From: Acidobacteriota bacterium | GTDB lineage: Bacteria > Acidobacteriota > Terriglobia > Bryobacterales > Bryobacteraceae | Direction: 5' to 3' | Assembly: GCA_026394015.1 (NCBI GenBank) | Contig: JAPKZA010000478.1 | Location: 1-51,845 of the forward strand | DNA: 51,845 bases | Shown here: positions 8,836 to 18,010 of the stretch, piece by piece | How the letters are laid out: every line of letters begins with the position of its first letter | Position numbering within the stretch: the stretch's first letter is position 1 | The notes under the pieces: generated by a model | The model's database searches: none | What the model was told of the DNA's origin: nothing | What the model saw: the letters and a program-made list of their open reading frames with translations, nothing else | Program-made: the position numbers and the translations under genes

Positions 8836-9267
8836 TTAATCGATGCGAACCGGTTTGCGTCGCTCGACGAACGGCGCAAACCGGACTCGATCTTCTTCGC
8901 CCAAGCGCACCGGCTTCCCGTCGACGATCCGGACGAAGAGCCCGCGCTGGGTTGCCTCGGCGACCTCTTCGCCGCGTTGGTTCGTGAGCCGATAATGCAC
9001 CATCGCCGAGGCCTTTCCAAAGTCTCCGACCCACGCTTCGAGAGTCACCCGGTCACCGAAATGAACGGGCCGCTGGTAGACGATCGAGGTAGCGGCGACG
9101 ATCGGGGTGATGCCCCGCTTGGCGACTTCGGCCACCGATAGACCCACCTCTTCGAGCAGTTTCAAACGGCCGATTTCCAACCACTGGATATAGACGATAT
9201 TGCTGACATGACGGGCAAAATCGATCTGGTAGGTATAGACTTCAAATTCACACGTCACTCGAGCCAT
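8836..9267 (-). CDS. 4HBT-family acyl-CoA thioesterase (YbgC/FadM-like)
   Basis: A single hot-dog-fold domain of 143 residues. The active-site region is YQIDFARHVSNIVYIQWLE, with Asp16 and His20 in the positions seen in 4-hydroxybenzoyl-CoA thioesterase-like enzymes, followed by the long helix (GRLKLLEEVGL). It should hydrolyse an acyl- or aryl-CoA thioester in the cytoplasm; the chain preference cannot be predicted. A TTG three codons upstream (9276) is an alternative start, but the ATG at 9267 is preferred. It ends five bases from the end of the convergent threonine ammonia-lyase gene. Confidence 0.85.
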   Translation of the reverse strand: MARVTCEFEVYTYQIDFARHVSNIVYIQWLEIGRLKLLEEVGLSVAEVAKRGITPIVAATSIVYQRPVHFGDRVTLEAWVGDFGKASAMVHYRLTNQRGEEVAEATQRGLFVRIVDGKPVRLGEEDRVRFAPFVERRKPVRID

Positions 9268-9355
9268 ATTATGCAAACTAGCACGGTCGCCCAGGGCCGC
9301 ATGGCCCGGCGTGGCGATTCAGCGTGGCGGGGCCATACGACCAGTTCAACCGCCG

Positions 9356-9985
9356 CTAGCGTTTGCGCCCACGGTAAGCCAGCAAGCCGCCGCCGGCGAG
9401 CATCATCGCCCAGGTGGAAGGCTCCGGTACCGCGCTGTTGCCCGTTGGAGCAGCAGGGAAGCCCAAGGTCAGGCTCATGCGAATCTCTTCATTGCCGTCA
9501 ACGCCGGACGTTCGGCCGAGCGAGGAAAACGTAGCGGGATTCCCATCGGCGGCGTTGAGCTGCGAGTTCGCAACATAGCCCGCGAACCCCGGGGTGAACG
9601 CGGTGATCGTATTCGCGTTCACGGTCCCCAAGCCCCCAAAGTCAAGAATCACCTCCGCAATGTTCATGCCCACTCCATTGAAGAGGAATTTCGACTCAAT
9701 CGTAATGTAGTCTCCGTTCGCATCGAGCACCCCGGCCGCGTTCGAATAGAACACATCGTAATGCTCTAATGGAGCTCCGACGAAATCAGCGCTTTGTGCA
9801 TTCAAGCTGAGCCCCACGAGTTGCGTCGTGAGCCGCGGGTTGTTCGGGACGAACGAAAACGTGTTCGTCGTCCCACTCACTTCGAGAAAGCGAATCGCGA
9901 CCAAACCGGGCAGGGTCTGGATCGGGGCTGCTTCTAGGCCGACGGCGCCCATCGTGGCGACCGCCATCAATATCCATTTCTTCAT
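9356..9985 (-). CDS. PEP-CTERM sorting-domain protein, secreted
   Basis: A 209-residue exported protein with signal peptide MKKWILMAVATMGAVGLEAA and a classical C-terminal PEP-CTERM signal: VPEPSTW at about 186-192, a short hydrophobic helix and a basic end (RGRKR). Such proteins are recognised by an exosortase (EpsH/Xrt) and are usually linked to exopolysaccharide; no exosortase is in this window. The middle is a beta-rich domain without a recognised catalytic motif. The start is firm: AGGA stands a few bases before ATG 9985. A short GC hairpin (GGGCC-GCAT-GGCCC, 9294-9307) lies downstream but has no U-tract. Confidence 0.9.
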   Translation of the reverse strand: MKKWILMAVATMGAVGLEAAPIQTLPGLVAIRFLEVSGTTNTFSFVPNNPRLTTQLVGLSLNAQSADFVGAPLEHYDVFYSNAAGVLDANGDYITIESKFLFNGVGMNIAEVILDFGGLGTVNANTITAFTPGFAGYVANSQLNAADGNPATFSSLGRTSGVDGNEEIRMSLTLGFPAAPTGNSAVPEPSTWAMMLAGGGLLAYRGRKR

Positions 9986-10082
9986 TAAATTCCTCCGAAT
10001 ATTGGGGCGGAACCGTTGGGTAACCACCCTCCCGATCAAATGCGCGAAGCGGAGGAAAACGGGGTAAAGATAAGGAAGAAGA

Positions 10083-10805
10083 TTAGTGCTTCAGCGGAGT
10101 GCACTTGCCGAAGCGACCGGCTCGATAGATGCCCTGGATCTCTTCGGGTGAGAGGGCTTTGCGATAGAACGCCAGTTCGTCGATGGCCCCATCGAAGTAG
10201 ATGTCGTCGGTCCGAACCACGGAATTACGGTGATGGCGGCCCAGCCAAAGCTCCACTCCGCTATCCAGGTTTCCTAGGGGCGAGTTCCTGGTCGATTTCG
10301 CTTTCAGCTTGCCATCGATATAGAGCAGTAAGGGCTGCGTCGGTAAGCGCCTGGCGACCCCGGCGAGGTGGTGCCATTGCTTGTCGTTCAACGTCCGATC
10401 GGCGTCCAAGGCATAGAGCACTTCGCCTTCATTGGACACTTGAAACCCCGCCCGGCCGTAGGTTGCGTAGATCAGGTAGCCATGGGGCTGCGCGTCCCGC
10501 TTGTCGACGATGTTCATGGTGCGGGGCGGGTTGGCGACTCGCACCCACAGTTCGAGTGTAAAGTCACCCCTGCCCGCCTCCCAGTTCCGCTGGCTCGCCG
10601 GCACCGTCCAATGCTGTTGCTTGCCGTCCAGTTGCAGCCCCTGACCCACGTGGCCCGGTGCCGCAAGGGGCCCGCGGAAGAGCGGTTCATCGAAGGTGAA
10701 CCACGCCGCCAAACCGGCCGGTGGCGGCACGCAACGTCCGGCCTGCTGCGCGCTGGCCGTCTCAATAAATGAGAGTAAGCCGCACGAAATCAAAAACCGT
10801 ATCAT
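10083..10805 (-). CDS. Secreted LamG/concanavalin-like lectin-domain protein
   Basis: A 240-residue protein with signal peptide MIRFLISCGLLSFIETASA and one LamG-like jelly-roll domain: GLAAWFTFDEPL, FTLELWVRVANPP, KQWHHLAGV, LLYIDGKLKAK and GAIDELAFYRKALS are the usual landmarks. LamG domains bind carbohydrates or proteins outside the cell. Its start overlaps the end of the upstream kinase gene by about 44 bases in another frame, so it is the last gene of the sigma factor-kinase operon and probably translated by coupling. ATG 10814 is an alternative start three codons earlier. I infer that it acts with, or reports to, the extracytoplasmic part of the kinase. Confidence 0.85.
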   Translation of the reverse strand: MIRFLISCGLLSFIETASAQQAGRCVPPPAGLAAWFTFDEPLFRGPLAAPGHVGQGLQLDGKQQHWTVPASQRNWEAGRGDFTLELWVRVANPPRTMNIVDKRDAQPHGYLIYATYGRAGFQVSNEGEVLYALDADRTLNDKQWHHLAGVARRLPTQPLLLYIDGKLKAKSTRNSPLGNLDSGVELWLGRHHRNSVVRTDDIYFDGAIDELAFYRKALSPEEIQGIYRAGRFGKCTPLKH

Positions 10806-13068
10806 CGCTTGCATGTATGTCCAGGTAGGCAACGTCTTCTTTAGCGTAGCTGCGGAAGCATTCGGCCAGCAAGGCCGGGCCCAACTCATAGCTAACGGTG
10901 CGTTCCCGTAATCCGGGGCGATCAGACCACAGTGCCCTGCGGTCCGGGGCAGTGGAGGGTAAAAACGGAGCCACCCCGAACGTGATGACATCGTTCATCC
11001 GGCCCATATCGGCGTCTTTGGCTCGAATGCGGACCTGAACGACGGCAGAGCAAAGCCGCACCGGCGGCAAAGGGAACGAAAGCCGCAACTCGCCTTCAGC
11101 GGGGTCCGCATCGTCGAACAGGATGAGCCGAGTGGACGACGCTGGCTTCGGGAAGGCGCTGGAGACAAATGGAATCGGATCCATGGGGGCAGCGAACTGA
11201 TCGTTTGTGCCGGCCATCAGGGTTACGGTGCTCGAGCAGCGATCGCGGCCAGGGCTGATCGTTCCGGCCAGGTCCTCCTGCGCCCGTTGCCAATCGCCGG
11301 CGGCGAGCAGTTGCATACCGCGACGCGCGCCCACGGCTCGGCTCATCTCATTGTTCCCTCTCGCCCGGAAATAGGTTTGCGCGGCATGGAAGCCATCCCG
11401 TGATTCTTCCATCCGGCCCTCGCTCGCGGCCGCCTCCGCCAAGCGCAGCAGGGCGACGGGATGGTCGGGTTTTCGCGTGTTTACCAGGGTCCACCAAGCG
11501 GCGGCCTCGCCTGAGTTTTGCAAGTTTCCGAACCAAGCCAAATCCGCCCACCGCGCCGCGTCTTCGGGTGCCTCGTCCGCTCGCCGCCGCAGCAGGGCCA
11601 AGGCTGCCGCCGGATCACCTTGAACCTGGGCATCCACCGCATGGACGAACAATCGATCGCCGGGCGGCAGCAGCCAGCTATTCACCTCGCCGAGTTCCTC
11701 CCGCGCCTGGGCGCGAAACCCCGCGGTCCACCACGCCATCGCCCTCTGCGCCTTTTCCACCTGGCCCAGCGGTTGCCCTCCCGCGATATCTTCCATGAGC
11801 CGCAGCGCCGCCGTCGGCTCTCCGCTCTGCAGCGTATAGATGGCCTGTTCCCAAGGCGCCTGCTTGCCCAGAAGGCCGCCCGGCCACGCGCGCACCCCGG
11901 CGCCAAGCAACGCCATGGCCAGTACCGACGCTGCCACCGCCCATCGCCACCCGCGCGGGTATTGGCTCAGCCATCGCTGCAACCGCTTCCAGCGAAATTC
12001 GAATTCTCCGCGCGTTTCCAGCCCTTGCAAAGCCTGCCCCACGCTGGCAAATCGACTCTTCGGATTCGGGTCCAGGCAACGCAGAATCGTCCGCGACCAA
12101 TTTTTTCGCATGCCCGGGGCCAGGCTCTCCGGGCATGCCGCTTGCTGGTTCGTCTTCCGCACCGCCATCGCCAGGGCGCTCTCGTCGGCAAAGGGCAACT
12201 CGCCAGTCAGCATTTCGTGCGCCAATACGCCGAAAGCGTACTGGTCGGCCCGAGCGTTCACGGTTTGTCCCGCGATCTGTTCGGGTGCCATATAGGCCGG
12301 GGTGCCGAACGAAGCCACCGTCGAAAGCGCCGCTGACGCCGTGTTTCGACCCTCGGCCCGGGCCTGTCGTGCCAATCCGAAATCGGTGATCACCACGCGG
12401 GGCGTGCCGCCGGCTCGCGGAACGATCATTACGTTGCCGGGCTTCAAATCCCGGTGTACGACCCCGGCTTGATGAGCCGCTTCCAACCCTGCCGCAATTT
12501 GACGCAGCAGCGGCAACGCCCGCCGCTCGGGAAACGGCCCCTCTCGCTCCAGCAAGGCCGCCAGCGTCTCTCCGGCCAGAAATTCCATCGTGAGGAAGCT
12601 GACCTCATCGCTTTGAATGAACCCGTATACCCGGCAGACGTTGGGATGCTTCACCCGACGGGCCGCTTCCACTTCGCGCCGGAGCCACGCCGCATGGCTG
12701 GCGGTCGCATACAGGGCCCGCAGCGTTTTGACCGCTACCTGCTCCCCCTCTTCGATGTCCTCGGCTTCGTACACCTCGCCCATGCCACCCGTTCCCACCA
12801 TGCGGACAATGCGATAGCGACCGGCCAACAGCTGCCCCGCGCGCAACATCCGCTGGTCCGCCGCCGATTGCGCCATCTGCTGCATCGGTGCGGCTAACCG
12901 GTCAATGGGAGAGTCCGGCTTCGCCTCCAACGCGAGCAATCGAGCCGTTTCTTCGATGACCACCGGGTCTGATTCCGCCGCGTAGACAAGGCCCAGCCGC
13001 TCGTCCGGGGGAAGTGCCACCGCCCGGTCAAACAACTCCTTCACCCGGTTCCACTTCGCCGGAGTCAT
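10762..13068 (-). CDS. Transmembrane PknB-type Ser/Thr protein kinase with TPR-like and beta-rich extracytoplasmic region
   Basis: A 768-residue receptor-like kinase. An N-terminal helical region (1-75) common in acidobacterial kinases precedes a complete Hanks kinase domain: P-loop GTGGMGEVY (92-100), VAVK with Lys114, HRDLKPGN (205-212), DFG (229-231) and GTPAYMAPEQ. One transmembrane helix lies at about 376-393. Outside come TPR-like repeats (about 405-590) and a beta-rich domain of about 140 residues ending in DDTVFDFVRLTLIY, whose family I cannot name. The start at 13068 forms an ATGA overlap with the sigma factor stop, implying translational coupling. All catalytic residues are present, so an active kinase is expected, possibly acting on the sigma factor. 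Its end overlaps the LamG gene. Confidence 0.93.
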   Translation of the reverse strand: MTPAKWNRVKELFDRAVALPPDERLGLVYAAESDPVVIEETARLLALEAKPDSPIDRLAAPMQQMAQSAADQRMLRAGQLLAGRYRIVRMVGTGGMGEVYEAEDIEEGEQVAVKTLRALYATASHAAWLRREVEAARRVKHPNVCRVYGFIQSDEVSFLTMEFLAGETLAALLEREGPFPERRALPLLRQIAAGLEAAHQAGVVHRDLKPGNVMIVPRAGGTPRVVITDFGLARQARAEGRNTASAALSTVASFGTPAYMAPEQIAGQTVNARADQYAFGVLAHEMLTGELPFADESALAMAVRKTNQQAACPESLAPGMRKNWSRTILRCLDPNPKSRFASVGQALQGLETRGEFEFRWKRLQRWLSQYPRGWRWAVAASVLAMALLGAGVRAWPGGLLGKQAPWEQAIYTLQSGEPTAALRLMEDIAGGQPLGQVEKAQRAMAWWTAGFRAQAREELGEVNSWLLPPGDRLFVHAVDAQVQGDPAAALALLRRRADEAPEDAARWADLAWFGNLQNSGEAAAWWTLVNTRKPDHPVALLRLAEAAASEGRMEESRDGFHAAQTYFRARGNNEMSRAVGARRGMQLLAAGDWQRAQEDLAGTISPGRDRCSSTVTLMAGTNDQFAAPMDPIPFVSSAFPKPASSTRLILFDDADPAEGELRLSFPLPPVRLCSAVVQVRIRAKDADMGRMNDVITFGVAPFLPSTAPDRRALWSDRPGLRERTVSYELGPALLAECFRSYAKEDVAYLDIHASDDTVFDFVRLTLIY

Positions 13069-13619
13069 TCGCCGTCGACCGCCTCCAACTCCCCGCGCAG
13101 CCACGCCCGGGCGAACGTCCAATCCCGCTTCACCGTCTTCTCGGATAGACCCATCGCCGCCGCCGTTTCTTCGATCGACATGCCGCCAAAAAAACGAAGC
13201 TCCACGATCTCCGCTTGGCGCGGATCCATCCTTTCCAGCTTATGCAGCGCGCTGTCGATCGTGAGATATTGCTCCAGATTCCGCCCACCCTGGCTCTCGG
13301 TCCACGGCTCGGTCCACTGGGCGTGGTCCCGCTTCCGGGCATTGTGCGACCTCGAATGGTCGATCAGCACTTGGCGCATCGTGCGCGCCGCCAGTCGTAG
13401 GAAGTGCGCCCGATCGTTGCAAGCAATCCCGTCCCGCTGCGCCATTCGCAAGTAGGCCTCGTTGATTAAAGCAGAAGGCTGCAGCGTGTGGTTGGTCCGC
13501 TCGTTGCGCAAAAACGAACGCGCCAATCGGTGCAAATGCTCATAAACCTCTCGTAAGAAGGGGTCATCCAGGCGCGTCACGACCGGTTGCAACACTGAGG
13601 GCACTACTTTGTTATACAT
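13065..13619 (-). CDS. ECF-type RNA polymerase sigma factor (TIGR02999-like)
   Basis: A 184-residue ECF sigma factor. Region 2 runs from about 20 to 90 (LHRLARSFLRNERTNHTLQP, ALINEAYLRM, FLRLAARTMRQVLIDHSR) and region 4 from about 125 to 180 (MDPRQAEIVELRFFGGMSIE, then a helix-turn-helix, MGLSEKTVKRDW). The ALINEAYLRM signature is typical of the TIGR02999 family abundant in Acidobacteria and Planctomycetes, many of whose members lie next to Ser/Thr kinases instead of anti-sigma factors, as here. I see no anti-sigma gene beside it. On the coding strand a TTGACC hexamer lies about 85 bases upstream (13701-13706 region), but no clear -10 follows. Confidence 0.93.
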   Translation of the reverse strand: MYNKVVPSVLQPVVTRLDDPFLREVYEHLHRLARSFLRNERTNHTLQPSALINEAYLRMAQRDGIACNDRAHFLRLAARTMRQVLIDHSRSHNARKRDHAQWTEPWTESQGGRNLEQYLTIDSALHKLERMDPRQAEIVELRFFGGMSIEETAAAMGLSEKTVKRDWTFARAWLRGELEAVDGE

Positions 13620-13729
13620 TGTTCGCCGCTATCGCCTTATCGGCGCAAAAAATAGAAAGACCCATGGAGATCGTCCAATGCGCAAACGAATCGAAAACCG
13701 GGTCAAATAAAATGCGATTCTGATAAATC

Positions 13730-14536
13730 GTGCCTCTTCGCATCGCCATCATCGGGGCTGGCAACCTCGGCTCCTGGCTCGCGGTCCACCTGGCGAACGC
13801 CGGCCACGCGGTTCACCTCTGCGTCCGCCGCGACCCCGGCCCCCTGCACGTTCACGGATTCCCACTCCTCACCTTGCCCCATTACCTCGATTCCGGTCCT
13901 CCGGCCGATTTCGCCTTCCTCACGACGAAGACCTACGACAACCCCGTCGCCCTCTCTCGTGTGAACGCTCCCGTCCTGGCGGCCATCCAGAACGGCCTCA
14001 CCCAACCCGGCATCCCCGTCCTCTCCTACGTTTACATCGAATCCCAAAACGGCGTCCGCCACGCCTTCCCCCCGCCCCGCCCCCACGTCACCGTTCCGCC
14101 GGGTACGCCCCTCCCCGCGCTGTTTCGCGATACCCCGATCCAACTCCTGGAAGACCCCGATTTCGTCTCCGCCGCCTGGCGCAAGATGCTGCACAACTGC
14201 ATCTCCAACCCTTTAACCGCCCTCGCCGGCCGCGGCCTGGAGATCCTCCGCGAACCGCTCTACCGCGATTGGGCTGAACAAATCCTGGCCGAGTCGCTCC
14301 CTCTGGCCACCGCCGCCGGCGCCAGCGTCGATCCTGCACAAATCCTGGACACGCTCGCCTCTTATCCGCCTGGCACTCGGACCTCCATGCTCCAGGACCG
14401 CCTTCTCGGTAAGCCGCTCGAATTGGCCGCGCTCAACGGCTACCTCGTCGCCCTGGGCATTCGCTACCAAATGCCGACGCCCGTCAATCGGGATCTCCTA
14501 TCCCGCCTTGGCTACCCCCTCCCATTTAGGGTATGA
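13730..14536 (+). CDS. 2-dehydropantoate 2-reductase family protein (ApbA/PanE-like)
   Basis: NADPH-dependent reductase of the ApbA/PanE family, which reduces ketopantoate to pantoate in pantothenate synthesis. The Rossmann motif GAGNLGSWLA is near residue 10, a TTKTYDN stretch stands for the usual catalytic-lysine region, and NPLTALAGRG marks the C-terminal domain. At 268 residues it is about 30 shorter than typical PanE, mainly in the nucleotide-binding half, so another 2-keto acid substrate is possible. It starts with GTG and has no clear ribosome binding site. It ends 12 bases before the TonB receptor gene and may be co-transcribed. Confidence 0.75.
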   Translation: MPLRIAIIGAGNLGSWLAVHLANAGHAVHLCVRRDPGPLHVHGFPLLTLPHYLDSGPPADFAFLTTKTYDNPVALSRVNAPVLAAIQNGLTQPGIPVLSYVYIESQNGVRHAFPPPRPHVTVPPGTPLPALFRDTPIQLLEDPDFVSAAWRKMLHNCISNPLTALAGRGLEILREPLYRDWAEQILAESLPLATAAGASVDPAQILDTLASYPPGTRTSMLQDRLLGKPLELAALNGYLVALGIRYQMPTPVNRDLLSRLGYPLPFRV

Positions 14537-14548
14537 TCTCGGCACGCC

Positions 14549-17500
14549 ATGTTTCGCTTAGCCTTGCTCTTTCTCACCCTTTCAGCCGCCGCCTTCGCTC
14601 AGGAGGTCCGTGCCAGCATCTCGGGCACCATTACGGATGCCTCCGGCGCACCTGTCCCCGCCGCCGTGATTACGGTCACCAACGTCGGCAAGAATACGAG
14701 CATCGTCTCGAATAGTAACGAGTCGGGGCTGTACAGCACCCCCCTCCTCGAACCCGGTGCCTACACCGTCGTGATTACGCGAGATGGTTTCCGCCGCGTC
14801 GTGCGCGAAAACATCGTCCTCCAAACTCTCGACAAAGCTCGGCTCGATATCCAGCTCCAAGTCGGCGCGCTTACCGATTCGATCACCGTCGACTCCTCCA
14901 TCTCCCCCCTGCAAACGGAAACCGCCAACCGCGATACCGCCATCGCCAATCAGCTCATTGCGAACCTGCCCACCCAGGGCCGTAACCCCTTTCAGATCGC
15001 CTGGGCCGCCCCGGGCGTGTTCAAAACCGGTGGGTGGCGTTATCTGCGGTCCTTCGATATCGGCGGCACCACCGGCTTCTCGGTCAACGGCGGCCGCAGC
15101 GGCGAAAACGAAGTCCTCATGGACGGCATGTCCAACGTCCGCTCCAGCCGTACCGTCATGAACGTGCCCACCATGGAAGCCGTCCAGGAGTTCAAGGTTC
15201 TCCAGAATACCTACGACGCCCAGTATGGCCGTACCGGCGGCGGCATCGTCACCATCGTTACCAAGTCCGGCTCCAACCAGTTCCACGGCAACCTGTTCGA
15301 GTACTTCCAGAACGATAAGCTGAACGCGAATCAGACCGAACTCAACTCCGCCGGCATCAAAAAATCGCCGAACAATATCAATGCTTACGGCTTCTTTCTC
15401 TCCGGTCCCGTCTTCGTTCCCAAAGTATTCAACGGCCGCAATAAGCTCTTCTGGACCCTCGGCTATGAAGCGATGCGCCAGCGCTCTGCTGACCCGGGCG
15501 TGCAAACCGTGCCTACGATGGACTGGCGCGCCGGCGACTTCTCCACCCTCCGCAACGGTCAAAACCAGCCGGTTCTGGTCTACGATCCGCTCACCACCAT
15601 CGCCGACGGCACCCGCCAACCCTTCCCCGGAAACCGTCTCCCGGCCAATCGCATCAGCCCCATCGCCACGGCCGTCCTGAAGTTTCTCCCCGCGCCCACC
15701 TCGCAAGGCGTCGGCCCGGCGTTCGTTCAAAACTATCCTTACCCGTCCCGTTGGGTCGGTGACCTTGACCAATGGTCCGGTCGTATCGACTACCAAGTCA
15801 ACTCCAAAAACAACACCAATTTCCGCTACGGCCAAAATCCCTACAGCGAGTATCGTGGCTTGGTTTTTGTCCGCAACGTCACCGACGCTAACCCCGCGGA
15901 ACCCACCGGCAACGCGCCCCTGCTTCGGAACGGGCGCACCATCGGGTTCAATTGGACTTCCACCCTCAACCCCACGACGACCTTTGACCTCCGCGTCGGC
16001 CTCAATCGCTGGGAAGAGTCTTCGGGCAACTCCTACGGCACCGGCTACGACCCCAAGCAACTCGGCTTCGATGCCAATCTCGTTTCGCAGTTCACTCGCC
16101 TCGCCTTCCCTCGCTTTGATTTCACGAACGGCGCGTTTCAATCTATCGGACCCGGTACGCTTGTCAGCGCCGGTACGAACGATGTTTATACGATCCAGCC
16201 CAATATGAACAAAGTGGTTGGTCGCCACTTCCTAAAGTTCGGCGTCGAACTTCGCCGGTACAACGACAACTCACAAAGTCCCGGCCTCGCCTCCGGTGCC
16301 TATACCTTCGGCAAGAATTGGACCCAGGCCGTTTCCAATCGCGCCGACGCCACCTCGGGCCACGAACTGGCCACCATGCTCCTCGGCTATCCTACCTCCG
16401 GTTTCGTTGATCGCAATATCGACCCGGCCTTCGTCCACTTCTTCTATGCCGGCTTCTTCCAGGACGATTGGAAGGTTTCGAACCGCCTCACCTTCAACCT
16501 CGGCCTGCGTTGGGACTACGAATCGCCGATGACCGAACGCCACGACCGCATGGTGCAGTCGATCGACTTCAACGCCGCCAGCCCCATCGCCGCCCAGGCC
16601 GCCGGGCTCAATCTGAAAGGTGCCGTCCGCTTTGCCAACGTCGGCGGGGCGCCCCGGGGCTCCTTCGCCTCGGACAAAAATAACTTCGCTCCCCGTGCCG
16701 GCTTCGCTTACCGCATCGGCGAGAAAATGGTCGTCCGCGGCGGCTACGGCCTTTACGTTCTGGGTCAAAACGCGACCGGCGTGAACCAGGGCTTCAGCCA
16801 ACGCACGAACGCCGTGACAACGGTGGATACCCTCACCCCGGCCGTCAACCTTTCGAATGCCTTCTCCAACCAAGTCGGCGGACGTCTGCTCAGCGCCGTG
16901 GGCGCGGGTGACGGGGCGGCCAGTTTCATCGGCCAAGGCCTTACCGTGAATTGGCAGCAGCGACCCCTGCCGTACTCGCATCAGTACTCGTTCGATATTC
17001 AGCGGGAACTCCCCGGCGGCGTGCTGGTGGAAGCGGCCTACGTTGGCAACCAGACCCGCAAACTGCCCCTATCGACGAATGCAAATTTCGTTCCGACCAA
17101 CGAACTCAATCGCCGTACCGCTGCCGGCGGGATCGACAACGCCTACTACAACGCGCAGATCCCCAACCCGATGCGAGGTCTCGTCCCGAACAACGCAGCG
17201 TTGAACGGCGCCACCATCGCCCGCCAGAACCTGCTCTTCACCTTCCCGCAATTCAGCCCATTGGCCGTCGCTAACCTGCCGATCGGTAGCCAGCGCTATG
17301 ACGCGATCCAGATCAAGGCCACCAAGCGCTTCTCGGGCGGGCTCACCTTCCTCGCCAGCTACACCGGAGCCAAGACGCTGGAAAAAGTCAACTTTCTGAA
17401 CGCCCAGGATTTCAACCTGGCCGACCCCGCGAGTTCTCCTCTGGCGAAGCTCTCCGCGGATCAGATCGATATTCCGCGCAAGTTCAACCTGGCCGGCGTG

Positions 17501-18010
17501 TGGGAACTCCCCTTCGGCAAAGGTAAGCGCCTCGCCAACAACCTCAACAGAATGGGCGACTTCTTCATCGGCGGCTGGGAACTCAACGCCAACGTCACCT
17601 ACATGAAGGGCTGGAATATTCAGTATCCCAACGCTGGACAGGTCGGCAGCGGCAGCGCGCAACTCGATAGCCCCACCATGGGCCGCTGGTTCAATACCGA
17701 CTTGTGGAACAACGCCGCCGGTCGCCGTGTCTCGGCCCAGGAGCCATTCACCCTCCGGGATTTCCCCCTGCGCTTCGGCGACGTCCGCGTCCCTGGGTAT
17801 CAGAATTGGGACGCGTCCATCTCCAAGTACTTCCCCATCCACGAACGCGTCAAAGCGCAGTTCCGCTTCGAAGCGGTGAACGCCCTGAACCGTCCTTGGT
17901 TCACCGGCATCGCTTCGGTGGACGTTACCAACGCTTCGTTCGGCCGCCTCAACCCGGTCCAGGGGAACCTGCCGCGGTTCCTGAAACTCGGCTTGAATCT
18001 GCAGTTCTAG
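14549..18010 (+). CDS. Oar-like TonB-dependent receptor with carboxypeptidase-regulatory N-terminal domain (first copy)
   Basis: An outer-membrane protein of 1153 residues with signal peptide MFRLALLFLTLSAAAFAQ. A CarboxypepD_reg-like beta-sandwich follows (about 22-105: ISGTITDASGAPVPAAVITV, GLYSTPLLEPGAYTV), then a plug-like region (about 125-240: NGGRSGENEVLMDGM, TYDAQYGRTGGGIVTIVTKS) and a long beta-barrel ending in the terminal Phe needed for BAM recognition (LGLNLQF). This is the typical acidobacterial Oar-type receptor, presumed to import oligosaccharides, peptides or chelates with TonB/ExbBD energy. No periplasmic partner is next to it, so the ligand is unknown. Its stop codon shares CTAG with the stop of the convergent PIN toxin gene. 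Confidence 0.92.
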   Translation: MFRLALLFLTLSAAAFAQEVRASISGTITDASGAPVPAAVITVTNVGKNTSIVSNSNESGLYSTPLLEPGAYTVVITRDGFRRVVRENIVLQTLDKARLDIQLQVGALTDSITVDSSISPLQTETANRDTAIANQLIANLPTQGRNPFQIAWAAPGVFKTGGWRYLRSFDIGGTTGFSVNGGRSGENEVLMDGMSNVRSSRTVMNVPTMEAVQEFKVLQNTYDAQYGRTGGGIVTIVTKSGSNQFHGNLFEYFQNDKLNANQTELNSAGIKKSPNNINAYGFFLSGPVFVPKVFNGRNKLFWTLGYEAMRQRSADPGVQTVPTMDWRAGDFSTLRNGQNQPVLVYDPLTTIADGTRQPFPGNRLPANRISPIATAVLKFLPAPTSQGVGPAFVQNYPYPSRWVGDLDQWSGRIDYQVNSKNNTNFRYGQNPYSEYRGLVFVRNVTDANPAEPTGNAPLLRNGRTIGFNWTSTLNPTTTFDLRVGLNRWEESSGNSYGTGYDPKQLGFDANLVSQFTRLAFPRFDFTNGAFQSIGPGTLVSAGTNDVYTIQPNMNKVVGRHFLKFGVELRRYNDNSQSPGLASGAYTFGKNWTQAVSNRADATSGHELATMLLGYPTSGFVDRNIDPAFVHFFYAGFFQDDWKVSNRLTFNLGLRWDYESPMTERHDRMVQSIDFNAASPIAAQAAGLNLKGAVRFANVGGAPRGSFASDKNNFAPRAGFAYRIGEKMVVRGGYGLYVLGQNATGVNQGFSQRTNAVTTVDTLTPAVNLSNAFSNQVGGRLLSAVGAGDGAASFIGQGLTVNWQQRPLPYSHQYSFDIQRELPGGVLVEAAYVGNQTRKLPLSTNANFVPTNELNRRTAAGGIDNAYYNAQIPNPMRGLVPNNAALNGATIARQNLLFTFPQFSPLAVANLPIGSQRYDAIQIKATKRFSGGLTFLASYTGAKTLEKVNFLNAQDFNLADPASSPLAKLSADQIDIPRKFNLAGVWELPFGKGKRLANNLNRMGDFFIGGWELNANVTYMKGWNIQYPNAGQVGSGSAQLDSPTMGRWFNTDLWNNAAGRRVSAQEPFTLRDFPLRFGDVRVPGYQNWDASISKYFPIHERVKAQFRFEAVNALNRPWFTGIASVDVTNASFGRLNPVQGNLPRFLKLGLNLQF

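Noticed and set aside
14582-16228. A 548-codon open frame antisense to the first TonB receptor
   Set aside because: Gly/Val/Asp-rich shadow translation, no start signal; the receptor on the plus strand has all its domains.
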